Origin: JAJXXT01 sp963764465
Lineage (GTDB): Bacteria > Pseudomonadota > Alphaproteobacteria > Acetobacterales > Acetobacteraceae
Assembly (NCBI GenBank): GCA_963764465.1
Contig: CAVXSO010000007.1
Location: 1,116,001-1,180,000 of the forward strand
DNA length: 64,000 nucleotides
Direction: 5' to 3'
The notes under the pieces are model-generated. The model worked only from the letters and a program-made list of their open reading frames with translations, ran no database searches and was not told where the DNA came from. The stretch's first letter is position 1. Every line of letters begins with the position of its first letter. The translations under genes and the position numbers were made by a program. Below, one piece after another: positions 1-8,057 of this stretch.

Positions 1-3000
1 CTCGTCCGCGCCTTCCCGCCGGCCCGCTCGCTGACCGGCGCGCCGGCGGCCTTGCCGGCCTGCTCGCCGTCACCATCGGCGGCCAGTGCCAGGCGCACGA
101 GCGCAGGCAGCGACCGCGTTCCGGTGCGCCGCATGATGGCGGCGCGGTGGTTCTCGACGGTGCGCTGGCTGATGCCGAGATCCGCCGCGATGTTCTTGCT
201 GGGCTCTCCGGTTAGCACCAGTTCCATGATCTGGCGCTGACGCCGCGTGAGGCCGGCGATATGCTGTACCGCCGCGTGACGCCCGGCGAGCAGCGCGTCG
301 GGGTCGTGCCCCTGTGCGGAGGCTCGCGCCAGGCTGGCGAGAAGCTCTTCGCGGCGCACGGGCTTCTCGAGGAAATCAAGCGCGCCTGCCGTCATGGCTT
401 TTACCGCCATCGAGACGTCGCCGGCTCCGGTGATCATGATGGCCGGCAGCCGGAAGGCGGCGCTGCGTATATGGCGCAGCAGGTCCAGGCCGCTCATCCC
501 GGGCAGGAGCATGTCAATCAGCAGGACGCCGTCATGGCCAGGACGGTAGTCGGCGAGAAAGCCTTCGGCGTCGCCGTAATCCTTGACCACCATGCCCTCG
601 GCTTCGAGCATGCCGCGCAGACTGATCCGGATGTCCTGGTCGTCGTCGATCACGAAGACGACGCGCGCAGGCTTCGTGCCGGAGGTGATCGCCGGGGCGT
701 GTTGTCCCGGCTCCGTGTTCGGCAGGTGGCGCTGGATCGCTTCTGTCAGCTCGGTCGCATTCACCGGCTTGTAGAGTCGCTCGCAGTCGTTGCGGGAGAT
801 GGCCATCAGGGTGTCGGCCGAGATGTCGCCGGTCAGCACGATGAGCGGGATGTTCCGGTGCAGCCGTGCGCGCAGCCCGTCGGCCGCCTGCAGCCCGTCC
901 ATGCCGTTGGGCAGGTTGTAGTCCGCCAGAATCAGGTCCGGCTGCAACGTGAAGTGGGCCGCGAGCGCCAGGGCGCTGGCGCCGTCCGGCGCGCTGACGA
1001 CGACATGGCCTTCGTCCCGCAGCAGCAGTTCGAGCAGTTCGCGCATCTCGCGATCGTCCTCGATAAGCAGGATCGAGCCGGTGCGACGGTTGGCGCCCGG
1101 CGCGCGGCCCTGATCCCCGATCGGATCGTGCCGGGCGATCGGCACACCCGCATCGGGGACGATCGGGACCTCGATGGAAAAGCTAGACCCGCGGCCGGGG
1201 CGCGAGCGCACGCGCACTTGGTGTTGCAGCAACTGGCCCAGGCGCTGCACGATCGAAAGCCCGAGACCGAGCCCACGGGTGCTTTCGCGCGCGGCGTTGT
1301 CGAGCTGATGATACTCGTCGAAGATCGCCCGCTGCTCGCTTTCGGGGATGCCGATCCCGGTGTCCCACACCTCGATGCTCAGCAGCGCGCCCCGGCGGCG
1401 GCAGCCGAGCAGGACCCGTCCCTTCGGGGTGTATTTGAGGGCGTTTGACAGCAGGTTGCGAAGCATCTGGCCGAGCAGGCGCGGATCGCTGCGGATGCGC
1501 AGACTGCTGTTGACCACATGCAACGACAGACCCCGCGCATGCGCATGGTCGCCGAACTCGTCGCGCAGCCGTTCCAGCAGATCCTTGATCCGGAAGGTCA
1601 CCACGTCGGGCCGCACCGCGCCGCCCTCGAGCAGGTTGATGTCGAGCAGAGTGTTGAGCATGCCCGACATGGCACCCAGCGTGTCCGCGAACCGCGCCAG
1701 CAGCCGCTGTGCCTGTTCCCCCGCCGCGGTCTGTGCCAGAAGCCCGTGTACCAGCGCCAGCGACTGCAGCGGCTGGCGCAGATCGTGACTGGCGGCGGCG
1801 AGAAACCGCGACTTCGCGAGATTGGCCTGTTCCGCGGTCTGCTTCGCGGCAAGCAGGGCGTCGGCGTCACGCCGGCGCCCGGTGATGTCCCTGAAGGTGA
1901 CGACGACACCTTCGACCGTGGAGTCCTGCGCCCGGTAGGGCTGCACCCGGCGCGCATGCCACATTCCCGTCCTGGTTTCGACCTCCCGCTCGACCGCCGG
2001 CGCGCCATCGAGCACCGCGCGCGCGTCCGCGAGAAGGTCCCTGTCGGCGGCGGCCAGGGTGAGATCGCCGAGCGGCCGCCCGATATCGGCCGGCAGGATG
2101 TGGAACAGGGACTTCGTTGCCGGCGTGAAGAAGCGGATGTTGAGCGCGCGATCGAGAAACACGGTCGCGACGTCGGTGCTGTAGAGAATGTTCCGCAGGT
2201 CGTTCGACGTTGTGCGCTGCGCCTCCAGCGTCTCCTGCAACTGCGTGTTGAGCGCCGTCAGTTCCTCGTTGAGCGATTGCAGCTCCTCCTTCGAGGTCAG
2301 CAGCTCCTCGTTGGTGGACTGGAACTCCTCGCCGACGGATCGCGCCTCCTCGATCGCTACGCGCTGTTCCTCGCCCGAGATCTCGAGATCGTGGATGGCG
2401 CCTTCGAGCTCGGCGTTGACGGCCGCGAGATCCTTTTCGAGCTCGGCCACGCGCGCGCGGTCCTCCGCCGGTGGCGGCCCGGCGTCCCGATGGCTCGATT
2501 TCGGCTCCTTTATGAAACAGACGAGAAACAGCGCTTCGCCCTCGCTCGCAACCGGGTGCACCGCGATCGAGAACGGCCCGTCGCCGTCGCCCGATCCGAT
2601 GAGGCCGCCGGTCATCACCGCGCGCTCGTGCTTCTGCCTCGCCTGCTGGATCGTCGCCCTGATCCGCGCCCGCAGGGTCTTTTGCGCCATGGCCAGAAGG
2701 TTGTGGGTCGGCGTGCCGGCAACGACACGCAGGTAGTCGCCCACCGGCCCCATCGAATAGAGGCAGTCATAGCTCGCGTTGATGAGCACGGAAGCGGGCG
2801 CGTAGTTTTCGAGCACGAGACGCCGGCACAGCTCCGCCAGTGCCGCCTCGCGCAATGGCGCCGCTCCCGGCGCGGACCTGGCGAGTGCCCTCGTCCCGCC
2901 GCCGAGCGCGATGAGGCGGCTGACGTCGCGCGGCTGGGCGCGGCCAATCCGCCGGTAGAGCCGTTCCGGCTTCGATATGACCTCGAACATCCCCTCCATC

Positions 3001-4436
3001 CCGCTCAACGCCTCGGAATTCCCAAGCAGCAGGACACCGTTCTCGTGCAGCGCGAAATGGAACAGCGCCTGGACCTTGGCCTGCGCTTCCGGCCGCAGGT
3101 AGATCAGCAGGTTGCGGCAGGATATCAGGTCGACGCGGGAAAACGGCGGGTCCGCCAGCACATCCTGCACCGTGAACACCACGGCTGAGCGCAACTCTGG
3201 CGAGACCCGGTAGCCCTCGGCGTCGCGAATAAAGAAGCGGGCCAGCCGCTCTGGCGAGACGTCCGCCGCGATCGTTTCCGGATAGAGACCATCGCGCGCG
3301 AACGCGACGGCGTCAGCGTCGGTGTCGGATGCGAAGACATGCAGCTTGAGGTCAAGCTTCGCGGCCGTCGCCGCCTCGCGAAACAGCATGACCAGGGAAT
3401 AGGCCTCTTCCCCGGTGCTGCACCCGGCGACCCATACGCGCAGCGCCTGGCCAGCCGGCTGGTTGCACACCATCGGCGGCACGATCTCGCGTGCCAGGAA
3501 GTCGAACACGCTGGGATCGCGGAAGAACCCCGTGACATGGATGAGCAGGTCCTTGGCCAGCGCATCGAGTTCCTTGGGATCGCTCGCCAGGGTCTTCAGG
3601 TAGCGCGCCATGCCGGCGTTGCCGCCCGGCGCCATGGCCATCCGCCGCTCGATCCGGCGCTGCAGCGTGCCCGTCTTGTAGAGCCCGAAGTCGTGGCCGC
3701 CGCGCGTGCGCAGGAGTTCGATCACCGCGCCCAGGTCGGCGGCCTTGTCGCCGTCCGCGGCCGCCCGCCGGTGTGACGGGGCGCGCGCCGCGCCGGTGGC
3801 GAACTCGGCCAGGACCGCTGGCATGTCGGCCACCGCGAGCGTGCGATCCACCATGCCGGTCGCGATGGCGTAGCTCGGCATGCCATCGTAGGCGGCCTCC
3901 GCGGGGTCCTGCGCGAGCACGAGCCCGCCGCTCGCCTTCACCGCCTCGAGGCCGAGGCTGCCGTCGTTGCCGGTTCCGGAAAGGATCACGCACGCGGTGA
4001 GCGCGCCGTGGTCGGCCGCCAGGGACTGCAACAGGTGGTCGAACGGATACCGCACGCCATGCCGGGCCTGGGGCGCTGAGAGATGCAGCGTTCCGGCTTT
4101 GACCGAAAGATAGTGCCCGGGCGGAATGACGTAGATGTGATCACGCTCGATCGGCATGGCTTGCGCGGCCTGCCGCACGGTGAGCGTCGTGGTGCCGGCC
4201 AGCAGCTCCACCATCATGCTCTCGTGACTGGGATCAAGATGCTGAACGAGGATGAACGCCATGCCGTGGCTCTCCGGCATCGCTCGCAGGAGCTTCCGGC
4301 ATGCATCGAGACCGCCTGCGGACGACCCGACGGCCACGATGGGGATCCGGGTGGCGGGTTTCGCCGAGGCGGATCCCGGGCGCGCGCGCGTGCGCAACGA
4401 CACCGCTCCGGCGAGACGGACCTTCTTTTTTGGCAT
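1..4436 (-). CDS. CheB-CheR-PAS-histidine kinase hybrid with two receivers and a LuxR HTH (3' end outside window)
   Basis: One uninterrupted minus-strand frame of at least 1478 codons starts at ATG 4434-4436 and runs off the left edge without a stop. Domains in order: CheB methylesterase (about residues 30-205; GSSAGG with Ser39, His in LVQHLDP, Asp in GTGNDG), CheR methyltransferase (about 230-480; VAGCSTGEEAYS, RNLLIYL), a Glu-rich coiled coil (about 640-710), PAS (about 720-830), HisKA with SHDLRQPL (His near 882), HATPase (N box SNALKY near 995), receiver 1 (from about 1118), receiver 2 (from about 1260, VIDDDQD) and a LuxR/FixJ HTH (about 1394-1440, GISQRTVENH). CheB lacks its usual N-terminal receiver. 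It is probably a soluble sensor that relays phosphate to a fused DNA-binding output. The ligand is unknown. The start is the first ATG before the CheB fold; its Shine-Dalgarno is weak. Confidence 0.93.
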   Translation of the reverse strand, partial: MPKKKVRLAGAVSLRTRARPGSASAKPATRIPIVAVGSSAGGLDACRKLLRAMPESHGMAFILVQHLDPSHESMMVELLAGTTTLTVRQAAQAMPIERDHIYVIPPGHYLSVKAGTLHLSAPQARHGVRYPFDHLLQSLAADHGALTACVILSGTGNDGSLGLEAVKASGGLVLAQDPAEAAYDGMPSYAIATGMVDRTLAVADMPAVLAEFATGAARAPSHRRAAADGDKAADLGAVIELLRTRGGHDFGLYKTGTLQRRIERRMAMAPGGNAGMARYLKTLASDPKELDALAKDLLIHVTGFFRDPSVFDFLAREIVPPMVCNQPAGQALRVWVAGCSTGEEAYSLVMLFREAATAAKLDLKLHVFASDTDADAVAFARDGLYPETIAADVSPERLARFFIRDAEGYRVSPELRSAVVFTVQDVLADPPFSRVDLISCRNLLIYLRPEAQAKVQALFHFALHENGVLLLGNSEALSGMEGMFEVISKPERLYRRIGRAQPRDVSRLIALGGGTRALARSAPGAAPLREAALAELCRRLVLENYAPASVLINASYDCLYSMGPVGDYLRVVAGTPTHNLLAMAQKTLRARIRATIQQARQKHERAVMTGGLIGSGDGDGPFSIAVHPVASEGEALFLVCFIKEPKSSHRDAGPPPAEDRARVAELEKDLAAVNAELEGAIHDLEISGEEQRVAIEEARSVGEEFQSTNEELLTSKEELQSLNEELTALNTQLQETLEAQRTTSNDLRNILYSTDVATVFLDRALNIRFFTPATKSLFHILPADIGRPLGDLTLAAADRDLLADARAVLDGAPAVEREVETRTGMWHARRVQPYRAQDSTVEGVVVTFRDITGRRRDADALLAAKQTAEQANLAKSRFLAAASHDLRQPLQSLALVHGLLAQTAAGEQAQRLLARFADTLGAMSGMLNTLLDINLLEGGAVRPDVVTFRIKDLLERLRDEFGDHAHARGLSLHVVNSSLRIRSDPRLLGQMLRNLLSNALKYTPKGRVLLGCRRRGALLSIEVWDTGIGIPESEQRAIFDEYHQLDNAARESTRGLGLGLSIVQRLGQLLQHQVRVRSRPGRGSSFSIEVPIVPDAGVPIARHDPIGDQGRAPGANRRTGSILLIEDDREMRELLELLLRDEGHVVVSAPDGASALALAAHFTLQPDLILADYNLPNGMDGLQAADGLRARLHRNIPLIVLTGDISADTLMAISRNDCERLYKPVNATELTEAIQRHLPNTEPGQHAPAITSGTKPARVVFVIDDDQDIRISLRGMLEAEGMVVKDYGDAEGFLADYRPGHDGVLLIDMLLPGMSGLDLLRHIRSAAFRLPAIMITGAGDVSMAVKAMTAGALDFLEKPVRREELLASLARASAQGHDPDALLAGRHAAVQHIAGLTRRQRQIMELVLTGEPSKNIAADLGISQRTVENHRAAIMRRTGTRSLPALVRLALAADGDGEQAGKAAGAPVSERAGGKART

Positions 4437-4596
4437 GCGCGAGGCATTCCATGATGTGACGGCAGAGGAACCGTGCGCGCGAAACGACGATCTCTGCCGA
4501 ACGGCGCGACTGCTCTGCTCTGCGCGGCGCGAGACAATAGCCACCTTTCGAGCGCCTGGGTCAATCGCGGATTGATCGACCGTTCACGCGGGATAG

Positions 4597-4607
4597 GTAG
4601 AATCCGA
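4597..4607 (+). promoter_or_regulatory. GTAGAATCCGA motif upstream of the sugar transferase
   Basis: This is a single copy of the 11-mer that also forms the core of the 16-base inverted repeat at 6489-6574. It lies about 150 bases before the likely sugar transferase start. Its reuse at neighbouring promoters suggests a binding site for a shared regulator. The protein that binds it is unknown. Confidence 0.4.
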
Positions 4608-4758
4608 GTCTTCTGCGGGCGAAGGCGGATCGGCTAGAAAGCGGTCCGAGCAATGTGTCGTGAAGCCTGCTTTTCACGAAAGTGTCGGCTGTATGCCTGC
4701 ACGTTTCGTGGCAACGGGCGGAAAAGCGAGGTTGCGAGGCCAACCCCGGCGAGGCGCC

Positions 4759-5544
4759 ATGACCGCGAAGCTGAGCAGCCTGTCCGATCTGGTCTCCGTC
4801 GCCGGTGACGCGGCGCCCCTGTCGTCGGGGGAGACGGCCGCAAGCGCGACATGGGACGGCTGGTCGAACCGGCAGGATCGCCAGCCCGGCCCAAGGCACG
4901 AAGTTGCTCCGTTCGGCATTACGGCCGCGGCGGCTGTTCGGCCGTGGCGGCAGGCAAGGCACGCGGCCGCCGTGCGCCGCCTGCGCGACGTGTTGCTGAG
5001 CAGCGCGCTGCTCGTAATGACGCTGCCGGTCTGCGTCGTTGCGGCGTGCATGATCAAGCTGGAATCGCCTGGCCCCGTCATCTACCGGCAGACCCGTGTT
5101 GGTTTGAATGGCCGCCCGTTCCTGCTGCTCAAGTTTCGCAGCATGCGCCATGACGCCGAGCGCGACGGTCCGCGCTGGGCCGAGGTTGGCGACGTTCGTG
5201 TCACGCGGGTCGGCGCGTGGATGCGCAGGACGCGGATCGACGAGCTGCCGCAACTGCTGAATGTCCTGCGCGGTGAGATGAGCCTGATCGGCCCGCGTCC
5301 GGAACGTCCTCATTTCGTGCAGACGCTCGCCCGCACCGTTCCCGGCTATGAGCGCAGGACCGATGTGCTGCCCGGGATCACGGGCCTGGCGCAGGTCAAG
5401 CTCCCTTATGGCGCGTCGATCGACGATGCGCGGCGCAAGCTCGTGTGGGATCTCGCCTACGTGCGCCACCGCGGCCTTGCGCTGGACCTGCGTATCCTGG
5501 TGGCCACCGTGCGCGTGGTGCTGTTCGGCATCGGCGCCCGCTGA
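4759..5544 (+). CDS. Exopolysaccharide sugar transferase (undecaprenyl-phosphate hexose-1-phosphate transferase family)
   Basis: This is a bacterial sugar transferase of the WcaJ/GumD C-terminal type, which starts polysaccharide synthesis by moving a sugar-1-phosphate onto undecaprenyl phosphate at the inner membrane. Visible features: one hydrophobic segment (LLSSALLVMTLPVCVVAACM), then ESPGPVIYRQTRVG, LLKFRSM, TRIDELPQLLNVL and MSLIGPRPERP, ending in LPGITGLAQV. It is the short form without the N-terminal multi-spanning domain. The frame is open back to a GTG at 4660. I prefer ATG 4759 because GAGG precedes it closely and the extra residues resemble no domain. A strong hairpin follows. The convergent PEP-CTERM gene suggests an exopolysaccharide or exosortase context, although no exosortase is in the window. 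Confidence 0.85.
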   Translation: MTAKLSSLSDLVSVAGDAAPLSSGETAASATWDGWSNRQDRQPGPRHEVAPFGITAAAAVRPWRQARHAAAVRRLRDVLLSSALLVMTLPVCVVAACMIKLESPGPVIYRQTRVGLNGRPFLLLKFRSMRHDAERDGPRWAEVGDVRVTRVGAWMRRTRIDELPQLLNVLRGEMSLIGPRPERPHFVQTLARTVPGYERRTDVLPGITGLAQVKLPYGASIDDARRKLVWDLAYVRHRGLALDLRILVATVRVVLFGIGAR

Positions 5545-5583
5545 CCGCGCAACCGCCTGGCCGCAGCGCCGCGCAAACATGGT

Positions 5584-5620
5584 TGCGGCCCTTGCACCGG
5601 GGGGCGCTGCAAGGGCCGCA
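5584..5620 (+). terminator. Strong hairpin after the sugar transferase
   Basis: Perfect 13-base arms (5584-5596 and 5608-5620; TGCGGCCCTTGCA with its complement) enclose an 11-base loop and are followed by a short T run. It starts 40 bases after the stop at 5544 and fits an intrinsic terminator. Confidence 0.65.
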
Positions 5621-5626
5621 TTTGGA

Positions 5627-5692
5627 ACGACCGACGCAAGGAGAAACATCGGTCGTCCATCCCGTCCGCCGCTGAGAAAGTTCCCAGCGGCG
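5627..5692 (-). terminator. Two further hairpins between convergent genes
   Basis: Two 8-base inverted repeats lie here: 5627-5634 with 5649-5656 (ACGACCGA) and 5667-5674 with 5685-5692 (CGCCGCTG). The second begins 12 bases past the stop of the minus-strand PEP-CTERM gene and is a plausible terminator for it, though no U tract follows. Confidence 0.4.
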
Positions 5693-5703
5693 TCGATGTC
5701 ACA

Positions 5704-6344
5704 TCAGGCTGCGACGCGCCGCCGCCGGCGCGTCAGTCCGAGACCGAGCAGACCGGTGGCCAGCAGCGATATCGCGCCCGGCTCTGGCACCGAGATGCTC
5801 GGATTGGTGTTGAACGTGCCGCCAACACTCGGCTGGGTGCTAACCTGACGCCTGGCTCCACGTCTGCGTGAACGTGGCACCCTGCGTCTGCAGGGCGCTG
5901 GACGAATCTGTGAACGTTCCTATCCACTTGAAGTTCAGGGCGTCGTTCACGGGGTCGCGCGCGTAGGTCCCGGAGGACGAGGTGAAGCTGTAGATATTGT
6001 CCCACTTGACGGTCAGCCCGTCGCTCAGCGAGCCCGATGCGGCCACCGGCACCGACAGCGGCGCGGCGACATAGGTGAGCAGATCATTGACGGCGCCGGC
6101 CGACGGACCGAATACGCTGGCGACCGACAGAATTCTGCTGGTTGATCCCCTCGGTGACTGTCGTTGCGTTGACCAGAAGGGTCCCCGCGCCGCTCGGCGT
6201 GTAGGTCTGATCCGAGCCGCCGCCGTACGTGTAGTTGAAGGAAAAAGCGGTTGGCGTTGCCTGTGCCGAGGAGCACAGGGCGGTTCCCGCGAGCAGCGCG
6301 GCCGCGACGAAGCCTGCCGAGGCAAGCCGGGAGGGAGAGTTCAT
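5704..6344 (-). pseudogene. PEP-CTERM sorting-domain protein, disrupted by two frameshifts
   Basis: The start is ATG 6342-6344, followed by a clear signal peptide (AGFVAAALLAGTALCSSAQA). The secreted body continues in three successive frames and ends in a textbook PEP-CTERM anchor: VPEP, a hydrophobic stretch (ISLLATGLLGLGL), then TRRRRR. The frame changes once around 6130-6150 and once around 5840-5850, both in the +1 direction. The protein sequence still looks coherent on both sides of each break. PEP-CTERM proteins are sorted by an exosortase and usually accompany exopolysaccharide genes, which fits the sugar transferase opposite. Either the gene is recently broken or the assembly has two indels. 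The function of the body is unknown. Confidence 0.7.
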
Positions 6345-6356
6345 TTGACAATGCCC

Positions 6357-6389
6357 TTTCGTGTGCGTGGAACCTGTTTCGTGTGCGTG
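6357..6389. repeat. Tandem 13-base direct repeat before the PEP-CTERM start
   Basis: TTTCGTGTGCGTG occurs at 6357-6369 and again at 6377-6389. The 20-base period is close to two helical turns, and the pair lies just upstream of the minus-strand start at 6344. It could be a paired activator or repressor site in the leader or promoter. Confidence 0.4.
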
Positions 6390-6488
6390 AAGGCTCGGAG
6401 ATCGGTTCGCTCTGGCACACACCTTCACTCGCCATCATCGGGACCACTCGATGCCCTGCAGTTTATGCGCGGCCGTAACCGTCGGGAC

Positions 6489-6574
6489 AGCTTCGGATTC
6501 TACTCATGCCCCGCATTGCCCACATTCCCCGCGAAAACATCAGCCGCTGGCTGGCGTAAGTAGAATCCGAAGCT
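6489..6574. promoter_or_regulatory. 16-base inverted repeat between divergent genes
   Basis: AGTAGAATCCGAAGCT reads on the plus strand at 6559-6574 and on the minus strand at 6489-6504 with no mismatch, separated by 54 bases. One arm faces the PEP-CTERM gene and the other faces the small gene at 6734. The core recurs at 4597-4607. This looks like a divergent operator or promoter element. The rest of 6345-6733 holds no gene I can support. Confidence 0.5.
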
Positions 6575-6733
6575 GCCGGGAGACCGGCGGCGCACCATAT
6601 TCCGTGGGTTCGGATCGATATCGACCAGGCGGCCGTCAGGGCCGGTGTCCGTATTGGAACCGAATCAAATCCGCGAGCGGAATCGCGACAGCGACATCCT
6701 CGGGCGGACCCACAAAAAAAGAGAGAGAAAACC

Positions 6734-6931
6734 ATGTCAGCGATGAGTTACACGAAGGCTGCCGACGCCCACGAGACGGCCGCGAAGATGGAGCGGATGT
6801 CGGCGGAATGCCATCAGAAGGGCGATCACAAGGCCGGCCTCGAGCATGCCGAGAAGGCCCTGGCGTCTTCCCAGAGCGCGCATGAGGCCACCAAGGGTGC
6901 GCACGCCGAGAGCAAGACCGCCCGACACTGA
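6734..6931 (+). CDS. Small hydrophilic His/Ala-rich protein, function unknown
   Basis: It has 65 codons and starts at ATG 6734 behind a purine-rich GAGAGA stretch. The product is helical, rich in Ala, His, Lys and Glu, with one Cys, and has no signal peptide or membrane segment (AADAHETAAKMERMSAECHQ). I recognise no family. It heads a row of four short plus-strand genes. The even helical composition and ribosome site argue that it is real. Confidence 0.55.
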   Translation: MSAMSYTKAADAHETAAKMERMSAECHQKGDHKAGLEHAEKALASSQSAHEATKGAHAESKTARH

Positions 6932-7082
6932 AAACGCGGCACCGATCGGGGGGCGGCAGACGGGGCTCTTCGGAGCTTCCTGCCGTCCCTTGGACGCCTG
7001 GGGATCTCCACAGATCCGCTCATCGCGATCAGACCATCGGTCGCCGTCTTCGCGTCGTTGCATATCAACAAGGATTCTCGCC

Positions 7083-7235
7083 ATGCGCAGGATACTTTCA
7101 ATGGCGTTGACGCTGCTGATGCTGGCAGCCCTTGCCCCCGTGCTGACGGCCTGTCACACGACCGCCGGCGCCGGAGAGGATATCTCCGCCACCGGGCATG
7201 CGCTCACGGGCGCGGCCAAGAAAAGTACGCCATGA
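7083..7235 (+). CDS. Entericidin A/B family lipoprotein
   Basis: This is a 50-residue protein with a lipoprotein signal (MRRILSMALTLLMLAALAPV) and lipobox LTAC, then the short Gly/Ala-rich tail typical of entericidins, including GAGEDISATGHAL. Entericidin-like lipoproteins are small envelope proteins linked to stress or stationary phase. Whether this one has any toxin-antidote role cannot be told from the sequence. Confidence 0.8.
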   Translation: MRRILSMALTLLMLAALAPVLTACHTTAGAGEDISATGHALTGAAKKSTP

Positions 7236-7272
7236 CCGATCGTCACAGGCGGATCGTCCGCAAGGCCACCTG

Positions 7273-7434
7273 ATGCTCGTGGGTTTGATGATGGGATCCG
7301 TGGTCGGCGGCTGCTTCCCCTATCGTGATTACCATTCCGATGGCCGCTACCAGAAGTCAATCCAGCCACTATCAGCCGCTGAGCAACGCTATCGCCCGCC
7401 CCCTGATCGCCAGCAGCAGCACTCGGAGCACTAA
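7273..7434 (+). CDS. Small putative lipoprotein, function unknown
   Basis: This is a 53-codon frame from ATG 7273. It begins with a short hydrophobic stretch and a lipobox-like SVVGGC, followed by a Tyr/Arg/Gln-rich polar tail. The n-region lacks a basic residue, which weakens the lipoprotein call. AAGG precedes the start by about seven bases. Its position between the entericidin and another small membrane protein supports a small envelope protein. Confidence 0.45.
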   Translation: MLVGLMMGSVVGGCFPYRDYHSDGRYQKSIQPLSAAEQRYRPPPDRQQQHSEH

Positions 7435-7442
7435 CGCTCCGA
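7423..7442 (+). terminator. Hairpin over the stop of the small lipoprotein gene
   Basis: Seven-base arms TCGGAGC (7423-7429) and GCTCCGA (7436-7442) enclose a six-base loop that contains the TAA stop. There is no T run, so it may be an RNA-stability structure and not a true terminator. Confidence 0.3.
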
Positions 7443-7482
7443 CGCCGCCGGCCGGCTCATCGCTGTCGCGAAAGGTTGTTCA

Positions 7483-7656
7483 ATGGGCCTTCTCCTCATC
7501 ATTCTGCTGATTTTGTTTCTCTTCGGCGGTGGCGGATACTACGGCTACAGATCAGGTTATTACGGGGGCGGCATTGGTAGCCTGCTCGGCCTCGTGGTCA
7601 TCGTGGTGATCGTCATGATGGTGTTCGGTTACGGGTTTCACATAACGTCGAACTGA
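7483..7656 (+). CDS. Small membrane protein, DUF3309-like
   Basis: This 57-residue protein has two hydrophobic segments (GLLLIILLILFLFGGGG and SLLGLVVIVVIVMMVFGYG) separated by a Tyr/Gly loop (YYGYRSGYYGGGIG). This layout matches the DUF3309 family of tiny membrane proteins common in alphaproteobacteria. GAAAGG lies upstream of ATG 7483. The function of the family is unknown. Confidence 0.65.
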   Translation: MGLLLIILLILFLFGGGGYYGYRSGYYGGGIGSLLGLVVIVVIVMMVFGYGFHITSN

Positions 7657-8057
7657 TAACCTTGGCCCTCGTGGGTGGCGGCGCCGCAAATCGCGCCGCC
7701 CGACGCCAGTGCAGAACGGTTCCGATGGCGGCTCGGGCGCGACGAGACTGGGAACTGGGTGATAGCCGTAAGTGTATCGTAGGCAGCAAGCGATCGCAGC
7801 CTTCAGGCAACGGCCCGGTGTCGATCCTGGGGGAGGCGCACGCTCCCACGATCGAGTGGTGGACATCTGGCCGGCCATGCGCGGCTACCCGTTGATGGGC
7901 GCCCCGAGATTAGAGCTATCGGCCGCATTCCGGCACCGGGTTGTGTGGCGCCCTCCGGCGGTCCTCAACGTCATGTGCGGTGGGACTGGTTGGCATTTGC
8001 CGCAGAGCGGCTGGGACCTCGCCGTTGGTACCTAAACGGGGTGGCGCGGTGCCGTGC
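7657..8057. other. Gene-free stretch with a solo repeat copy and possible transposase debris
   Basis: A 21-base element at 7739-7759 (GCGACGAGACTGGGAACTGGG) differs by one base from copies near 40821 and 50475. The following 250 bases contain weak IS5-like N-terminal similarity in broken frames (about 7935-8035; VLN, then WHLP). I see no intact gene. Confidence 0.4.

Noticed and set aside
1518..3188. Long plus-strand open frame of 556 codons
   Set aside because: It is antisense to the CheB/CheR hybrid kinase, whose frame shows clear domains; the plus-strand product is Arg/Gln-rich and resembles nothing.
6656..6690. GGAAC as an EcfG-type stress promoter upstream of the small gene at 6734
   Set aside because: No CGTT follows at 16-17 bases, so the -10 part is missing.
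7941..8035. Possible IS5-like N-terminal remnant
   Set aside because: Only a few residues (VLN, WHLP) fit and the frames are broken; too weak to call as a pseudogene.
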